64,000 bases of DNA, from assembly GCF_020320395.1 (NCBI RefSeq), contig NZ_JAEDAH010000091.1, positions 24,316 through 88,315 of the forward strand. Reading direction: 5' to 3'. Shown piece after piece: positions 30,383 through 40,070 of this stretch. Origin of the DNA: Thalassolituus marinus (GTDB lineage Bacteria; Pseudomonadota; Gammaproteobacteria; Pseudomonadales; Oceanobacteraceae). A program made the translations under genes and the position numbers. How positions within the stretch are numbered: position 1 is the stretch's first letter; the number at the start of each line of letters is the position of its first letter. Below the pieces are notes generated by a model. It was not told the DNA's origin. It was given only the letters and a program-made list of their open reading frames with translations, and ran no database searches.

Positions 30383-30858
30383 GCCACCTCCTCAAAACTC
30401 TTGCTGATCTGGTCCAGTTGCTCACACCATTGCTGCCCAAGCGCAGTCGCAGACTGCCAGTGCAGTTCACGACTGTCGCCCAGATCATCGATGCTCAGCA
30501 CCAGATCTGCTGCTGGCAAAATGCCGTGGCCTTTATCCGCCCACTCAATCAGACACAAGGCATTCTGATCCAGATAATCACGAATACCCATAAATTCCAG
30601 CTCTTCAGGGTCGCCCAGGCGATAAAGATCAAAATGGCAAACGTGACAGCCATCCAGCGGATAGTCTTCCACCAGCGTGTAGGTCGGACTTTTCACTGCG
30701 CCCTGGTGACCCAGTGCCTGAATCAGGCCGCGACTGAATGTCGTTTTACCCGCACCCAATGTGCCTTCCAGAAATACCAGCCCACCCTGTTTCAGTACAG
30801 GGGCGCATGCCGCAGCAAACGCCGTCATTGCAGACTCACCAGTCAGGCGGATCGACAT
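30379..30858 (-). CDS. tsaE: tRNA threonylcarbamoyladenosine biosynthesis ATPase TsaE
   Basis: ATPase of the TsaBDE complex that makes t6A37 in tRNA. It has 159 residues. Seen are the P-loop LEGTLGAGKTTFSRG, the following SPTYTLVEDYP and HFDLYRL, and LIEWADKG. It is encoded between nnr and amiB with 1-bp and 4-bp overlaps, so the three are translationally coupled. Confidence 0.96.
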   Translation of the reverse strand: MSIRLTGESAMTAFAAACAPVLKQGGLVFLEGTLGAGKTTFSRGLIQALGHQGAVKSPTYTLVEDYPLDGCHVCHFDLYRLGDPEELEFMGIRDYLDQNALCLIEWADKGHGILPAADLVLSIDDLGDSRELHWQSATALGQQWCEQLDQISKSFEEVA

Positions 30859-32375
30859 CAGTTCATTAACTCCCGCAAATACATCATCAGATCAGTAGCC
30901 AGCATACCGCGTTCTCCCTGTTTTGCTGCCAGGTCTGCAGCGGCACTGTGAACACTCACGCCAAAGCAGGCGGCTTCGAATACAGGCATATGCTGCGCCA
31001 GCAAAGCAGCCAGTACACCAGTTAACACATCCCCCATACCACCGCTGCTCATGCCCGGATTACCATCGGTGCACAAGGCAATGCGGCCGTCGGCATCAGC
31101 AACCAGGCTGCCCTGACCTTTAAGAACCACAACCGCCTGATATCGTTCCGCCAGCTGACGTACGGCAGCAAAACGATCACGCTGGATATCAGCCACGGAG
31201 CATTCAAGCAAACGTGCGGCTTCGCCCGGATGAGGTGTCAGAATGACATCTCGTCCGGCAAAATCGCGGCGCCAGCCCGGTGACGACAGAATGTTCAGTG
31301 CGTCAGCATCCAGTACCAGTGGCAGATCAGACGCCAGCACCTGTTGCAGCATCAGCTCCGCCCAGCTGCTGTGTCCGAGTCCCGGACCAATGGCGAGCAC
31401 GCTGGCTTTAGTCATCATCGGCTGCAACTCCAGCCCGGACTCCAGCCCTTTTACCATCACCTCCGGACGGCGTACCAGAATCGGCATCACATGCTCGGCG
31501 CGGGTTGCGCAGCTGACCAGCCCGGCACCACAGCGTCCGGCTGCTTCAGCAGCCATGGCAGCTGCGCCGCCCATACCACTGTCGCCACCGATAATTAATA
31601 CATGACCAAACTCACCTTTATGGGCGTTCCCTGTTCGCTGTAACGGACGACGATGCAATCGATCAAATCGATCCCAACTGATGCGCTCAGCATTGGCGCG
31701 AACCTGATGGTAAATGACCGGCTCCACCGCCAGCGAAGCAAAGGCGATTTCTCCGGCCATGTCTGGCCCATCGGCGGTCAGCAGTCCCTGTTTTACACCT
31801 ATGAAGGTTACGGTCAGATCGGCATTGACTGCCCAGGTCATGATCCTGCCGGTGTCGGCATTCAGGCCAGATGGCAGATCCAGAGCCAGTACATCGGCAC
31901 GATGGGCGTTGATGGCAGCAATCGCTGTGGCAAACAGACCGCTGACGTCTGCGTTCAGACCAGTGCCCAGCAAACCATCAACGATGATCTGCCCTTCGTA
32001 ATCCAGTTCACCGGCAAATGCTTCAGGCTCAACGCCAGCCTGCAGTGCCATTTGCATAGCCTGCCGTGCATCGTCAGACTGACGCGACATATCGCCAACG
32101 GTATAAAAGCGCACAGCTACTCCATGCATGCACGCCAGCGCCGCCAGTACCCATGCATCGCCACCGTTGTTACCCGGTCCGGCAAACACACAGATCTGTT
32201 CTTCATCCGGCCAGCGCTCCAGCAAACAGGCAAACGCCGCTTCGCCGGCGCGGCTCATCAGCTCAAACCCGCCAATGCCCTGCTCTTCTATTGCCAGCCG
32301 GTCGAGAGTGCGCACTTGCTCTGCCCGATAAAGTTCGCCGGGTAAGTGATCCTTTGCGCTGTATGGTCGATTCAT
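30858..32375 (-). CDS. nnr: Bifunctional NAD(P)H-hydrate repair enzyme
   Basis: Repairs damaged NAD(P)H: the N-terminal epimerase interconverts R and S hydrates, and the C-terminal ADP-dependent dehydratase restores NAD(P)H. From the ATG at 32375 it has 505 residues; a TTG 15 bases upstream is less likely. Seen are VFAGPGNNGGDAWVLA and DLPSGLNADTG (epimerase, about residues 1-215), then GHVLIIGGDSGMGGAAAMAA, LTPHPGEAARLL and GNPGMSSGGMGDVLTGVLAA (dehydratase). It is divergent from queG, with 65 bp between start codons. Confidence 0.96.
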   Translation of the reverse strand: MNRPYSAKDHLPGELYRAEQVRTLDRLAIEEQGIGGFELMSRAGEAAFACLLERWPDEEQICVFAGPGNNGGDAWVLAALACMHGVAVRFYTVGDMSRQSDDARQAMQMALQAGVEPEAFAGELDYEGQIIVDGLLGTGLNADVSGLFATAIAAINAHRADVLALDLPSGLNADTGRIMTWAVNADLTVTFIGVKQGLLTADGPDMAGEIAFASLAVEPVIYHQVRANAERISWDRFDRLHRRPLQRTGNAHKGEFGHVLIIGGDSGMGGAAAMAAEAAGRCGAGLVSCATRAEHVMPILVRRPEVMVKGLESGLELQPMMTKASVLAIGPGLGHSSWAELMLQQVLASDLPLVLDADALNILSSPGWRRDFAGRDVILTPHPGEAARLLECSVADIQRDRFAAVRQLAERYQAVVVLKGQGSLVADADGRIALCTDGNPGMSSGGMGDVLTGVLAALLAQHMPVFEAACFGVSVHSAAADLAAKQGERGMLATDLMMYLRELMN

Positions 32376-32440
32376 CCGCCGGACGTCCAATGTGGTAAAT
32401 TGTCGGAATTATATAGAAGCCGGTCGATGAAGACGAACCC

Positions 32441-33517
32441 ATGCCAAGCCAGATCACCACACTGAGCCCAGCGCAACTGCAACAGCTCCGGCAAAAGCTG
32501 AACAGCTGGGCAGCAGATGCCGGTTTCCAGCAGGTCGGAGTAACCGGCGTTGATCTGCAGGAGCACGAAGATTATCTGCAATCCTGGCTTCAACAGGGCT
32601 ACCACGGCGACATGGGCTACATGGCCGATCACGGTAATATGCGTTCACGCCCCGCCGAACTGCTACCGGGTACCGTGCGTGTTATCAGCCTGCGGATGGA
32701 TTATCTGGCGCCCGACATCAGCATTACCGAACAACTGCAGGACAAGTCACAGGCCTATATTTCACGCTATGCACTGGGGCGGGATTACCACAAGCTGATC
32801 CGCAAGCGCCTGACCCAGCTTGGCAAACAACTGCAAAGCGAAGTTGAAGACATGGGTTTCCGTGCCTTTGTTGACAGCGCGCCGGTGCTGGAAAGAGCAC
32901 TGGCCAATCGTTCAGGATTGGGCTGGATAGGCAAAAACACCATGCTGATCAACCGCCACGCCGGATCGTATTTTTTTCTCGGCGAAATCCTTACCGATCT
33001 GCCACTGCCTGAAGACGAGCCCTACCTTAAAGATCATTGCGGGCGCTGTACCAGCTGCCTGGAAATCTGCCCGACACAGGCTTTTGTTGGCCCCCATGTT
33101 CTTGATGCCCGGCGCTGTATTTCATACCTCACCATTGAGCTGAATGGGCCGATTCCGCCTGAATTGCGTGAAGGGATGGGCAATCGCATTTTCGGTTGTG
33201 ACGACTGCCAGATTGGCTGCCCGTGGAACCGCTTCAGCAATAGCACCGGGGAAGCCGACTTCAGCCCCCGCGCCAACCTCGACAAAGCCAGTCTGCTCGA
33301 GCTGTTCGCCTGGGACGAAGCTACCTTCCTGAAAAACACCGAAGGCATGCCCATTCGCCGCACCGGCTATGAGAACTGGCTGCGCAATATTGCCGTCGCC
33401 CTGGGCAACGCCCCGGCGAGCCTGGAAATCAGCGCGGCTCTGCAGCAGCGCCGACCACAGGTCAGTCCGCTGGTGCAGGAACATATCGACTGGGCACTGG
33501 CACGTCAGCAGCAATGA
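32441..33517 (+). CDS. queG: Epoxyqueuosine reductase
   Basis: Cobalamin- and iron-sulfur-dependent enzyme for the last step of queuosine synthesis in tRNA. It has 358 residues. The N-terminal DUF1730 part has YHGDMGYMADH and DSAPVLERALANRSGLGWIG. Two [4Fe-4S] motifs follow, CGRCTSCLEICPTQAF and GCDDCQIGCPWNRF, and a HEAT-like C-terminus with NWLRNIAVALGNAP. It is the first plus-strand gene after the long minus-strand block. Confidence 0.96.
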   Translation: MPSQITTLSPAQLQQLRQKLNSWAADAGFQQVGVTGVDLQEHEDYLQSWLQQGYHGDMGYMADHGNMRSRPAELLPGTVRVISLRMDYLAPDISITEQLQDKSQAYISRYALGRDYHKLIRKRLTQLGKQLQSEVEDMGFRAFVDSAPVLERALANRSGLGWIGKNTMLINRHAGSYFFLGEILTDLPLPEDEPYLKDHCGRCTSCLEICPTQAFVGPHVLDARRCISYLTIELNGPIPPELREGMGNRIFGCDDCQIGCPWNRFSNSTGEADFSPRANLDKASLLELFAWDEATFLKNTEGMPIRRTGYENWLRNIAVALGNAPASLEISAALQQRRPQVSPLVQEHIDWALARQQQ

Positions 33518-33580
33518 ATGAACGCGGCAGACAATGGAACTCTGTCTACACTGAAAGCATGAACCTGAGGGAGGCTATAT

Positions 33581-34630
33581 ATGTCCCATGCCAAGCTTCC
33601 GGCGCAGGAGCAAAAACGCCTTGAAGCCCTGCAAGCACTGGATATTCTCTACGTTCTTCTCGAGGAGCGCTTCGACCGGATAACCCGAACGTTGTACCGG
33701 CTGTTTGACGTTCCAATCTCTTTTCTTTCGCTGATCGACCAGGATACTCAATGGTTCAAGTCGATTCAGGGAGCACCGCTGATCAGTACGCCACGTCAGG
33801 ATTCACTGTGCCAGCACACTCTGCTGGAAAATGATTATCTTGTATGTGCTGACCTGACAAAGGACGAACGCTTCAGCGACAACCCTTATGTCACCGGTGA
33901 CTATCAGGCTCGGTTCTATGCTGGTGCACTGCTCAAGAGTCGCGGCCAGAACATAGGCACCTTGTGCATCATTGATAGAAAGCCTCGTAATTTCACCAGA
34001 GAAGACATGAATGCCCTGCTGGATGTTATGGCCTGGGCCCAGACTGAACTGAACTTCACCCAGCTCACCGACACCCAGATTGAACTGCTGGGTGAACTGG
34101 ATCACGCCCTGCAGGCCTCGCGGGTTGATAGTCTGACCCGGCTATGGAATCAGGGCACCATCAAACACATCCTGCACCGCGCTTTTCAACGCCACCTACT
34201 GAACCTGACCCCGCTATCGGTACTGATGATCGACCTCGATCACTTTAAAAGCGTTAATGACCGCTTCGGCCATGTGGCCGGCGATAAAGTCCTGCAGACC
34301 GTATCCTCCGCGCTGCGTCAGTGCCTGCGCCCGGACGATGCCGTTGGCCGCTATGGCGGTGAAGAATTCATGGTGGTGCTGGATAACTGCTCGCCGCAGC
34401 AGGCTAACGGGCTGGCCCAGCGAATTCTGCAGAAAATACGCGAGATGTCGTTCGAGCATATATTTCCCGGCCTGACGATCACTGCCAGCATTGGCATTGC
34501 CGGTTCAGATGCTCGCGGACTGGAAAATGAAGCCGATCTGATTGAACTGGCGGATCAGGCGCTGTACGACGCTAAAAGCAACGGCAGAGATCAGGTGTGT
34601 ATTCGTCACGAAGAGGATCAGCACGGGTAA
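33581..34630 (+). CDS. GAF-domain diguanylate cyclase
   Basis: Makes c-di-GMP from two GTP. It has 349 residues with no membrane segment. The N-terminal GAF domain (about residues 15-165) contains FDVPISFLSLIDQDTQWF and a free cysteine at DSLCQHTL, as in small-ligand or redox-sensing GAF domains. The GGDEF domain (about 185-345) is intact: MIDLDHFKSVNDRFGH, RYGGEEFMVVL and QALYDAKSNGRDQV. The inhibitory site RPDD lies five residues before GGEEF, so product feedback is expected. Start context: CTGAGGGAGGCTAT before the ATG. The signal is unknown. Confidence 0.93.
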   Translation: MSHAKLPAQEQKRLEALQALDILYVLLEERFDRITRTLYRLFDVPISFLSLIDQDTQWFKSIQGAPLISTPRQDSLCQHTLLENDYLVCADLTKDERFSDNPYVTGDYQARFYAGALLKSRGQNIGTLCIIDRKPRNFTREDMNALLDVMAWAQTELNFTQLTDTQIELLGELDHALQASRVDSLTRLWNQGTIKHILHRAFQRHLLNLTPLSVLMIDLDHFKSVNDRFGHVAGDKVLQTVSSALRQCLRPDDAVGRYGGEEFMVVLDNCSPQQANGLAQRILQKIREMSFEHIFPGLTITASIGIAGSDARGLENEADLIELADQALYDAKSNGRDQVCIRHEEDQHG

Positions 34631-34652
34631 GTCAGCAAAAAGTTTCTGCAAG

Positions 34653-34678
34653 AAAAAAGCCCGCTGTTGCGGGCTTTT
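34653..34678. terminator. Bidirectional terminator between the cyclase gene and orn
   Basis: AAAAAA-GCCCGC-TGTT-GCGGGC-TTTT works on both strands and serves the two convergent genes. Its tetraloop design resembles the sites occupied by the insertion element. Confidence 0.88.
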
Positions 34679-34684
34679 CTGTTT

Positions 34685-35227
34685 TTACAGCGCCAGAAAG
34701 TGCTTACGGTAATGCAGTGCTTCGTCGATGGATTCGCGGATGTCGTCCAGCGCCTGATGGCTGCCTTTTTTCTGAAAAGAACTGACGACTTCCGGTTTCC
34801 AGCGCTTGGCCAGTTCCTTCAGGGTCGACACATCGATATTGCGATAGTGCATGTAGGCTTCCAGCTCCGGCATGTACTTCACCAGAAAGCGGCGGTCCTG
34901 ATGAATGCTGTTACCACACAGTGGCGAGGTACCGGCTTTCACATACTGAGCAAGAAACGCCAGAGTCTGACGCTCAGCTTCACGGGCATCGGCGTTACTG
35001 TTGCGTACACGCTCGGTCAGCCCGGAGTTACCATGGGTTTTGGTGTTCCATTCATCCATCGCATCGAGCAGCACATCCGGTTGCTTCACCGCAATAACCG
35101 GCCCTTCGGCGATAATATTCAGGTCGCCATCGGTCACGATGGTAGCAATTTCGATGATGACATCGTGTTCCGGGTCCAGACCTGTCATTTCCAGATCCAT
35201 CCACACCAGATTGTCGTTCAGACTCAT
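34685..35227 (-). CDS. orn: Oligoribonuclease
   Basis: 3'-5' exonuclease that degrades the shortest RNAs and pGpG, the breakdown product of c-di-GMP. It has 180 residues of the DEDDh family: [16 protein letters not shown] (DxE), the central [19 protein letters not shown], and the late [18 protein letters not shown]. It is divergent from rsgA, the classical orn-rsgA arrangement. In an organism with several GGDEF proteins, as here, Orn is the last step of c-di-GMP turnover. Confidence 0.98.
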   Translation of the reverse strand: MSLNDNLVWMDLEMTGLDPEHDVIIEIATIVTDGDLNIIAEGPVIAVKQPDVLLDAMDEWNTKTHGNSGLTERVRNSNADAREAERQTLAFLAQYVKAGTSPLCGNSIHQDRRFLVKYMPELEAYMHYRNIDVSTLKELAKRWKPEVVSSFQKKGSHQALDDIRESIDEALHYRKHFLAL

Positions 35228-35324
35228 AACGCTTCACTCAAAGTACTTTGTCTGCAGTCTAGCAACTTGCACCTTAGCCAGCCAACACGGAGAATATCGC
35301 CACCAGCAAAGAATGACGTCAGGC

Positions 35325-36356
35325 ATGAGTAAACGAAAACTGAACCGCCGCCAGGCCTGGCGCGTTGAGAAGATCCAGCAGGAAAAAGCTCAGCGTGCCC
35401 GCAAGAAAGAAGTCGGTATATCCGAACAGCTGAACGCCGGCGAACTGGGTGATGAACTGGAAGGCCAGGTAATCGCACACTTCGGCACCCAGGTGGAAGT
35501 TGAAGCCCGTGGCGATCATTCAATGAGGTATCGCTGCTACCTGCGCGCCAACCTTGGCTCACTGGTTACCGGCGACCATATTGTGTTTCGTCCGGGCCCG
35601 GAGACCAGCGGTGTGCTGACCGGTGTGGTAGAAACCGTGCTCAAGCGTCAGTCAGAGCTGTCACGCCCGAATCCGTATAACGAAATCAAACCGGTTGCCG
35701 CCAATATCGATTTTATTGTGCTGACTATTGCGCCCGAACCTGAAGCGCATGCCAACCTGATTGACCGTTATCTGGTTGCCGCGGAAAACTGTCAGATCGA
35801 ACCGATCATTCTGCTCAACAAAACAGACCTGCTGAACGACAGTAACCGGGAACGCTTTCAGCAACTGCTGAAGAAATACGAAGACCTTGGCTATGGCACC
35901 CTGCAGGTATGCAGCAAGGAAGAATCCAGCCTGGGCAGTTTAAAAGAGTTTCTTAATGGTCGTGTCAGCGTGTTTGTTGGTCAGTCCGGCGTGGGCAAAT
36001 CATCTCTGATTGGTACCCTGCTGCCGGATGAAGATCTCAAAGTAGGGGCACTATCCGAGAACACCCGCAAAGGTCGACATACCACAACTACCGCCCGCCT
36101 CTACCACTTTCCGGCCGGAGGGGATCTGATTGATTCACCGGGGATTCGTGAATTTGGCCTGTGGCACATGAGTGCCGACGACGTGCTGTATGGTTTCCGT
36201 GAATTACGTCCACTGGCAGGCTATTGCCGCTTCCGCGACTGCAAACACGAACAGGAACCCGGCTGTGCCTTACGTGAAGCACTGGAAAAAGAAGAAATCC
36301 GTCAGGATCGTTTTGACAGTTATAAGCGCATCCTGCAGACCCTTACAGAGCTTTAA
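35325..36356 (+). CDS. rsgA: Small ribosomal subunit biogenesis GTPase RsgA
   Basis: Circularly permuted GTPase that checks late 30S maturation. The chosen start (MSKRKLNRRQAWRVEKIQ) gives 343 residues and matches the family; an ATG 12 bases upstream is an alternative. Motifs appear in permuted order: LLNKTDLL (G4), GQSGVGKSSLIGTLLP (G1), and DSPGIREFGLW (G3). The C-terminal zinc-binding region is CRFRDCKHEQEPGCALREAL. Confidence 0.96.
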   Translation: MSKRKLNRRQAWRVEKIQQEKAQRARKKEVGISEQLNAGELGDELEGQVIAHFGTQVEVEARGDHSMRYRCYLRANLGSLVTGDHIVFRPGPETSGVLTGVVETVLKRQSELSRPNPYNEIKPVAANIDFIVLTIAPEPEAHANLIDRYLVAAENCQIEPIILLNKTDLLNDSNRERFQQLLKKYEDLGYGTLQVCSKEESSLGSLKEFLNGRVSVFVGQSGVGKSSLIGTLLPDEDLKVGALSENTRKGRHTTTTARLYHFPAGGDLIDSPGIREFGLWHMSADDVLYGFRELRPLAGYCRFRDCKHEQEPGCALREALEKEEIRQDRFDSYKRILQTLTEL

Positions 36357-36393
36357 CAGATTGCCCGGTCAACTGTTGTTACCGGGCCATTGC

Positions 36394-37416
36394 TTACCAG
36401 AAGACTTCGCTCTTATTAGGTGGGTTATCGTAACTGTTATTACTCTCTTCGCGCTGTTTGCGCAGCTGCTCCAGTAACGATCCGGCCTGATTAATCACTG
36501 GCTTACGTGCATCCTCAGGCGGCGCTTCCCCATCGTTGATAAACTCGACATCCCCCTTACCGGCACGATCATCCACCGCTTCCGCCGAACGCTTATTGAG
36601 CAGAGTAATCGATATACGACGGTTAACTGCAGCATACGGATCGTCTGGTTTCAGCGGTGCGGTATCGCCCATGCCGATAACCTGTGCAATCTGCGACTTG
36701 GGTACACCGGCCTCCATTAACGCTCGTCGCGCTGAATCGGCGCGCATGGATGACAATCCCCAGTTGGCGTCGTTTTCATCACGGGCGCCGCCCATTTTCG
36801 ATGAGTCGGTATGGCCACTGATCGATAAACGGTGCTCCATGGTTCCCAGCAAGGGCGCCAGTTCCCATAAAATATCTTCTGAATAGTATTTAAGTTTGGC
36901 ACTGCCGGTATCGAACATCGGTCGTTTGGTCTGATCGACAATCTGCAGACGCAAACCTTCAGTGGTGATATCCAGCAGTAACTGATTTTTGAACGGGCTA
37001 AGCGTCGGACTGGCGTTAATCTGCGCTTCGATCTGCGCTTTCATATCTTCCATGCGCCGCTTTTCAATGGCCTCAGCCAGACTTTCAATTTCTTCGGCCT
37101 GCAGAATCTTTTCCGGATCCAGCGTTTCCGATTCGGCAATATTATCGGCAGTGGAGGGTGAACCACCGAGGTCGATCACGTATCTGGACGGAACCTTATT
37201 TCCCTCTTCAAAGGCTTTCGGGTCCTGAAAGTAACCGGAAATAGCTTCTCGCTGTTGTTCATTGGACGAGTTGATCACCCACAGCACCAGAAACAGCGCC
37301 ATCATCGCCAGCGCAAAGTCAGCCATGGCGACTTTCCAGGCGCCACCATGCTCATCGTGTCGTCCTTTTTTATAGCGACGAACAACAATATTCTGGTGCT
37401 GGCCGAGATTCTCCAT
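36394..37416 (-). CDS. motB: Flagellar motor stator protein MotB
   Basis: Stator subunit that anchors the motor to peptidoglycan and carries the ion-conducting aspartate. It has 340 residues. The single transmembrane helix MADFALAMMALFLVLWVINS has the essential aspartate. The plug region SNEQQREAISGYFQDP follows, and then the OmpA-like peptidoglycan-binding domain (LSISGHTDSSKMGG, DSARRALMEAGV, NRRISITLL). The C-terminus is extended and polar. Its ATG overlaps the motA stop by one base. It resembles the proton-type MotAB of pseudomonads. Confidence 0.96.
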   Translation of the reverse strand: MENLGQHQNIVVRRYKKGRHDEHGGAWKVAMADFALAMMALFLVLWVINSSNEQQREAISGYFQDPKAFEEGNKVPSRYVIDLGGSPSTADNIAESETLDPEKILQAEEIESLAEAIEKRRMEDMKAQIEAQINASPTLSPFKNQLLLDITTEGLRLQIVDQTKRPMFDTGSAKLKYYSEDILWELAPLLGTMEHRLSISGHTDSSKMGGARDENDANWGLSSMRADSARRALMEAGVPKSQIAQVIGMGDTAPLKPDDPYAAVNRRISITLLNKRSAEAVDDRAGKGDVEFINDGEAPPEDARKPVINQAGSLLEQLRKQREESNNSYDNPPNKSEVFW

Positions 37417-38267
37417 CAGCGCCCACGCACCTTGCTTTCAACCTCGTTGAACGACGGCCGGCCATGGGTAAACAGGGATTTACGCCCGAATTCCACCGCC
37501 AGCTGCGGTGGCAGGCCGTTCAGAGAAGCAATGACACAGGATTTCACCGCTTCGTACAATTTGATCTCTTCTTCCGCCAGGTGACGCATGACAGTGGCAA
37601 CCGGCGCGACAACACCATAAGCCAGAAAAACACCACTGAAGGTTCCCACCAGAGCCGCCGCCACGTGATTACCGATTTCAGCGATCTCGCCATCAATGGC
37701 ACCCATGGTAATCACAATACCCAGTACCGCCGCCACGATGCCGAACCCCGGCAGGCCATCGGCCACTTTACTGACAGCATTACCCGGCAGCTCCAGTTCG
37801 TGCAGGCGCGCATCAATTTCCTGATCCATCAGTGATTCAAGCTCAAACGAGGTCAGATTACCAGCGGCAATAATGCGGAAGTAATCGGCAATAAAATGTG
37901 CCAGCTCCTCATTACTCTGAATTGCCGGATAACGGGAGAATAACGCACTGGATGACGGACTTTCGACATCGGCCTCAATGGCCATAATGCCTTCACGCCG
38001 TGCTTTATTGAGGATGTCATAGACCAGGCCCAGTACATCCATATACATGGCTTTGTTGACCTTACTGCCCATAATGATCTGCGGAATCATTTTGAAGCAG
38101 GTAATCACAACATGCAGCGGGTTGCCCAGCAAAAAGGCTCCGAAGGCTGCACCACAGATAATCAGAATCTCAAAAGGCTGCCACAAAGCCAGCAGATTGC
38201 CGTGCGACATGACATAGCCGTAGAGCACACTGCCAAAAACAATGAACAAGCCAATAAAAAACAACAT
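37416..38267 (-). CDS. motA: Flagellar motor stator protein MotA
   Basis: Stator subunit that couples ion flow to rotation of FliG. The ATG at 38267 gives 283 residues beginning MLFFIGLFIVFGSVLYGYV, the first of four transmembrane helices; the frame continues upstream, but without a plausible start. The cytoplasmic loop has charged residues (DADVESP and ARLHELELPG regions). The second helix pair contains GFGIVAAVLGIVITMG and VGTFSGVFLAYGVVAPVA with the conserved proline. It is the first gene of the motAB operon. Confidence 0.95.
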   Translation of the reverse strand: MLFFIGLFIVFGSVLYGYVMSHGNLLALWQPFEILIICGAAFGAFLLGNPLHVVITCFKMIPQIIMGSKVNKAMYMDVLGLVYDILNKARREGIMAIEADVESPSSSALFSRYPAIQSNEELAHFIADYFRIIAAGNLTSFELESLMDQEIDARLHELELPGNAVSKVADGLPGFGIVAAVLGIVITMGAIDGEIAEIGNHVAAALVGTFSGVFLAYGVVAPVATVMRHLAEEEIKLYEAVKSCVIASLNGLPPQLAVEFGRKSLFTHGRPSFNEVESKVRGR

Positions 38268-38360
38268 TCCCGATAAGTCCTTGTAGCAACAGCTCCCGAA
38301 GGGATGGATAGAGACTATAGTTAAGTAAAGGCTACAAACGACGGTTACACAAACCTGCCC

Positions 38361-39356
38361 ATGACTCAGTTTCCTATTACACCCGCTCCCGCGCGACTCT
38401 GGAGTGAAGCTGGCAAACAGCGCGATTTTCCGATTCTGGAAGAAACCCGCGATCTGGTACGTCACGCACTGAAAAGTAAAAAGGTCAGTTTCGACCATGT
38501 AGCACCGGCTATTGAGCGTGATGCTGCACTGTGCCTGAATCTGTTGCAGGTAGCCGCCGACCAGAATCCCGAGTGTCTGCCACAGATATCCGGTGCTGCC
38601 AGCTGTCTGTCGCTACTGGGCATGCAAGAGCTGGTGCGACTGATGAAGCACTTACCCGTGGTCGAACGCGGTACCACGGATACCAGTGAGCAGCTGTATC
38701 GTGCCGTGATTCATACGGCAGGTTTCGCCGGTAATCTGGCCGCCAGCTGGGCTCAGGTACGGGGGAATCCATCCAGCAGTTACGCACGCTGGGCCACCAT
38801 GCTCAGTTCCGCACCATTACTGGCCTGGCTACGAGTCTGGCCACAAAGTGGCAACTGGTTCTACTGTCTGAGCGAGGGCGATGAACTGGTCAGCGCTATC
38901 CGTTCGGTATTTGGCGACGACCTGAAGCAATGGTCGCTGCTTGCCCGGCAATTACGGCTTCCACAAGCTGCCGAGGACATGTTTGTTCGCAGTAACTGGC
39001 CAGAGCAGCAACAATGGCGCAGGTTGCGGCGCCATGATCCGCGTGACCTGGATAACCAGCGTGATCTGTTACACCAGTGCCTGCAGCCAATGATGATTCC
39101 ACTGATGGCACACCATCTGGCCTGGCATCTGCACATGAGCCCGGAAGATATTCACACCCGACGCTGGACGGCGCTGGTCAGTCACTGGCTGGGGAAACCT
39201 CAGTATGTGCTACAGCCACAGATTCGCGAATTGCAGCTGCTGTCCAGCCTGCAGCAGCACAGCTCTGCAGGTACAGGTTTGCATCTGTTACTCAGTCCCC
39301 ACGCCTGTCGTCAGCAATACCCGTGGATTGCGCCGGCGGAGAAGAAAACAGTTTAG
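38361..39356 (+). CDS. HDOD-domain protein, N-terminal part before an in-frame TAG
   Basis: 331 residues that resemble HDOD signalling proteins (about residues 30-230, with AALCLNLLQVAAD and CLSLLGMQELVRLMKHLP). HDOD domains lack the catalytic HD residues and usually act as output or scaffold domains. The frame ends in TAG at 39354-39356 and then continues open in the same frame into the GAF-like protein at 39405-40013. The two therefore look like one HDOD-GAF gene split by a single nonsense codon (TAG followed by CAA CGT). The gene follows motA divergently and precedes rhdA, where a full-length HDOD protein is found in pseudomonads. Confidence 0.85.
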   Translation: MTQFPITPAPARLWSEAGKQRDFPILEETRDLVRHALKSKKVSFDHVAPAIERDAALCLNLLQVAADQNPECLPQISGAASCLSLLGMQELVRLMKHLPVVERGTTDTSEQLYRAVIHTAGFAGNLAASWAQVRGNPSSSYARWATMLSSAPLLAWLRVWPQSGNWFYCLSEGDELVSAIRSVFGDDLKQWSLLARQLRLPQAAEDMFVRSNWPEQQQWRRLRRHDPRDLDNQRDLLHQCLQPMMIPLMAHHLAWHLHMSPEDIHTRRWTALVSHWLGKPQYVLQPQIRELQLLSSLQQHSSAGTGLHLLLSPHACRQQYPWIAPAEKKTV

Positions 39357-39404
39357 CAACGTCCGCAGGATAGTACGCCGAAAACAGCAGGCAGCGTTGA
39401 GTTT

Positions 39405-40013
39405 GTGCCTGCCGATACCCGTCCAAAGCCAGGCACAGACGTTGCGCGCGAACGTCATCAGGACGATGACTATATGAAGAAGTTGCTGAAGCAGATTCAG
39501 CAGGAACCGGACAGTTTCGGCGACTGGCATTATCTGATGCGCGGTATGCTGCGTGGCGTCACAGAAGGTATTGGTTTGCCATCCGCCTGCATTGCACTGC
39601 TTAACAAAGAAAAAACCGCTCTCAAGGTTTTTTATGCAGAAGGCATGAGCGAGCAGGCGGCCATGAAGCGGTTTATCGTCGATCTGCGCAAGCCCAGCAT
39701 CTTTAACAAGCTACTGGAAAAGCCAGCCAGCCTGCTGCTGACACCCGCTAACCGTGACAAGTTTCTGGTTCGTCTGCCGGAATCAGTCACGCAACTGCTG
39801 CCAGCACAGACCATGATGATGTCGATTGATGCCGGTGCCAGCCCCATCGGCCTGGTAATGGGCTTCGGTAATGAAGACCAGAATGCCTTGTCACAGGCGG
39901 AGTTCATTGCCTTTAAAAACCTGTGCAGCATCACCAGCCAGAGCCTCGCTACATTACGTGCCAGCACATTGGCCAAACGTCCTGCAGCAGCGCAATCGCG
40001 CGCGCCGACCTGA
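39405..40013 (+). CDS. GAF-like C-terminal part, same frame as the HDOD gene
   Basis: Reads QRPQDSTPKTAGSVEFVPAD directly after the TAG of the preceding gene, with no frame change. As a free gene it could start at the GTG at 39405 or the ATG at 39474 (MKKLLKQIQQEPDSFGD), neither with a strong ribosome-binding site. The domain (about residues 35-190) looks like a GAF sensor fold, with IGLPSACIALLNKEKTALKV and GASPIGLVMGFGN. The most economical reading is the second half of an HDOD-GAF protein interrupted by a nonsense mutation; readthrough or an internal start are alternatives. Confidence 0.75.
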   Translation: MPADTRPKPGTDVARERHQDDDYMKKLLKQIQQEPDSFGDWHYLMRGMLRGVTEGIGLPSACIALLNKEKTALKVFYAEGMSEQAAMKRFIVDLRKPSIFNKLLEKPASLLLTPANRDKFLVRLPESVTQLLPAQTMMMSIDAGASPIGLVMGFGNEDQNALSQAEFIAFKNLCSITSQSLATLRASTLAKRPAAAQSRAPT

Positions 40014-40070
40014 CATCCGTCGCGACCTTGGATAAACTCCCGCCTCTGATACTTTCGATGGGAGTTTTCC

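Noticed and set aside
34667..35332. 221-codon plus-strand frame across orn
   Set aside because: Antisense to orn; includes the terminator and promoter regions of the real genes.
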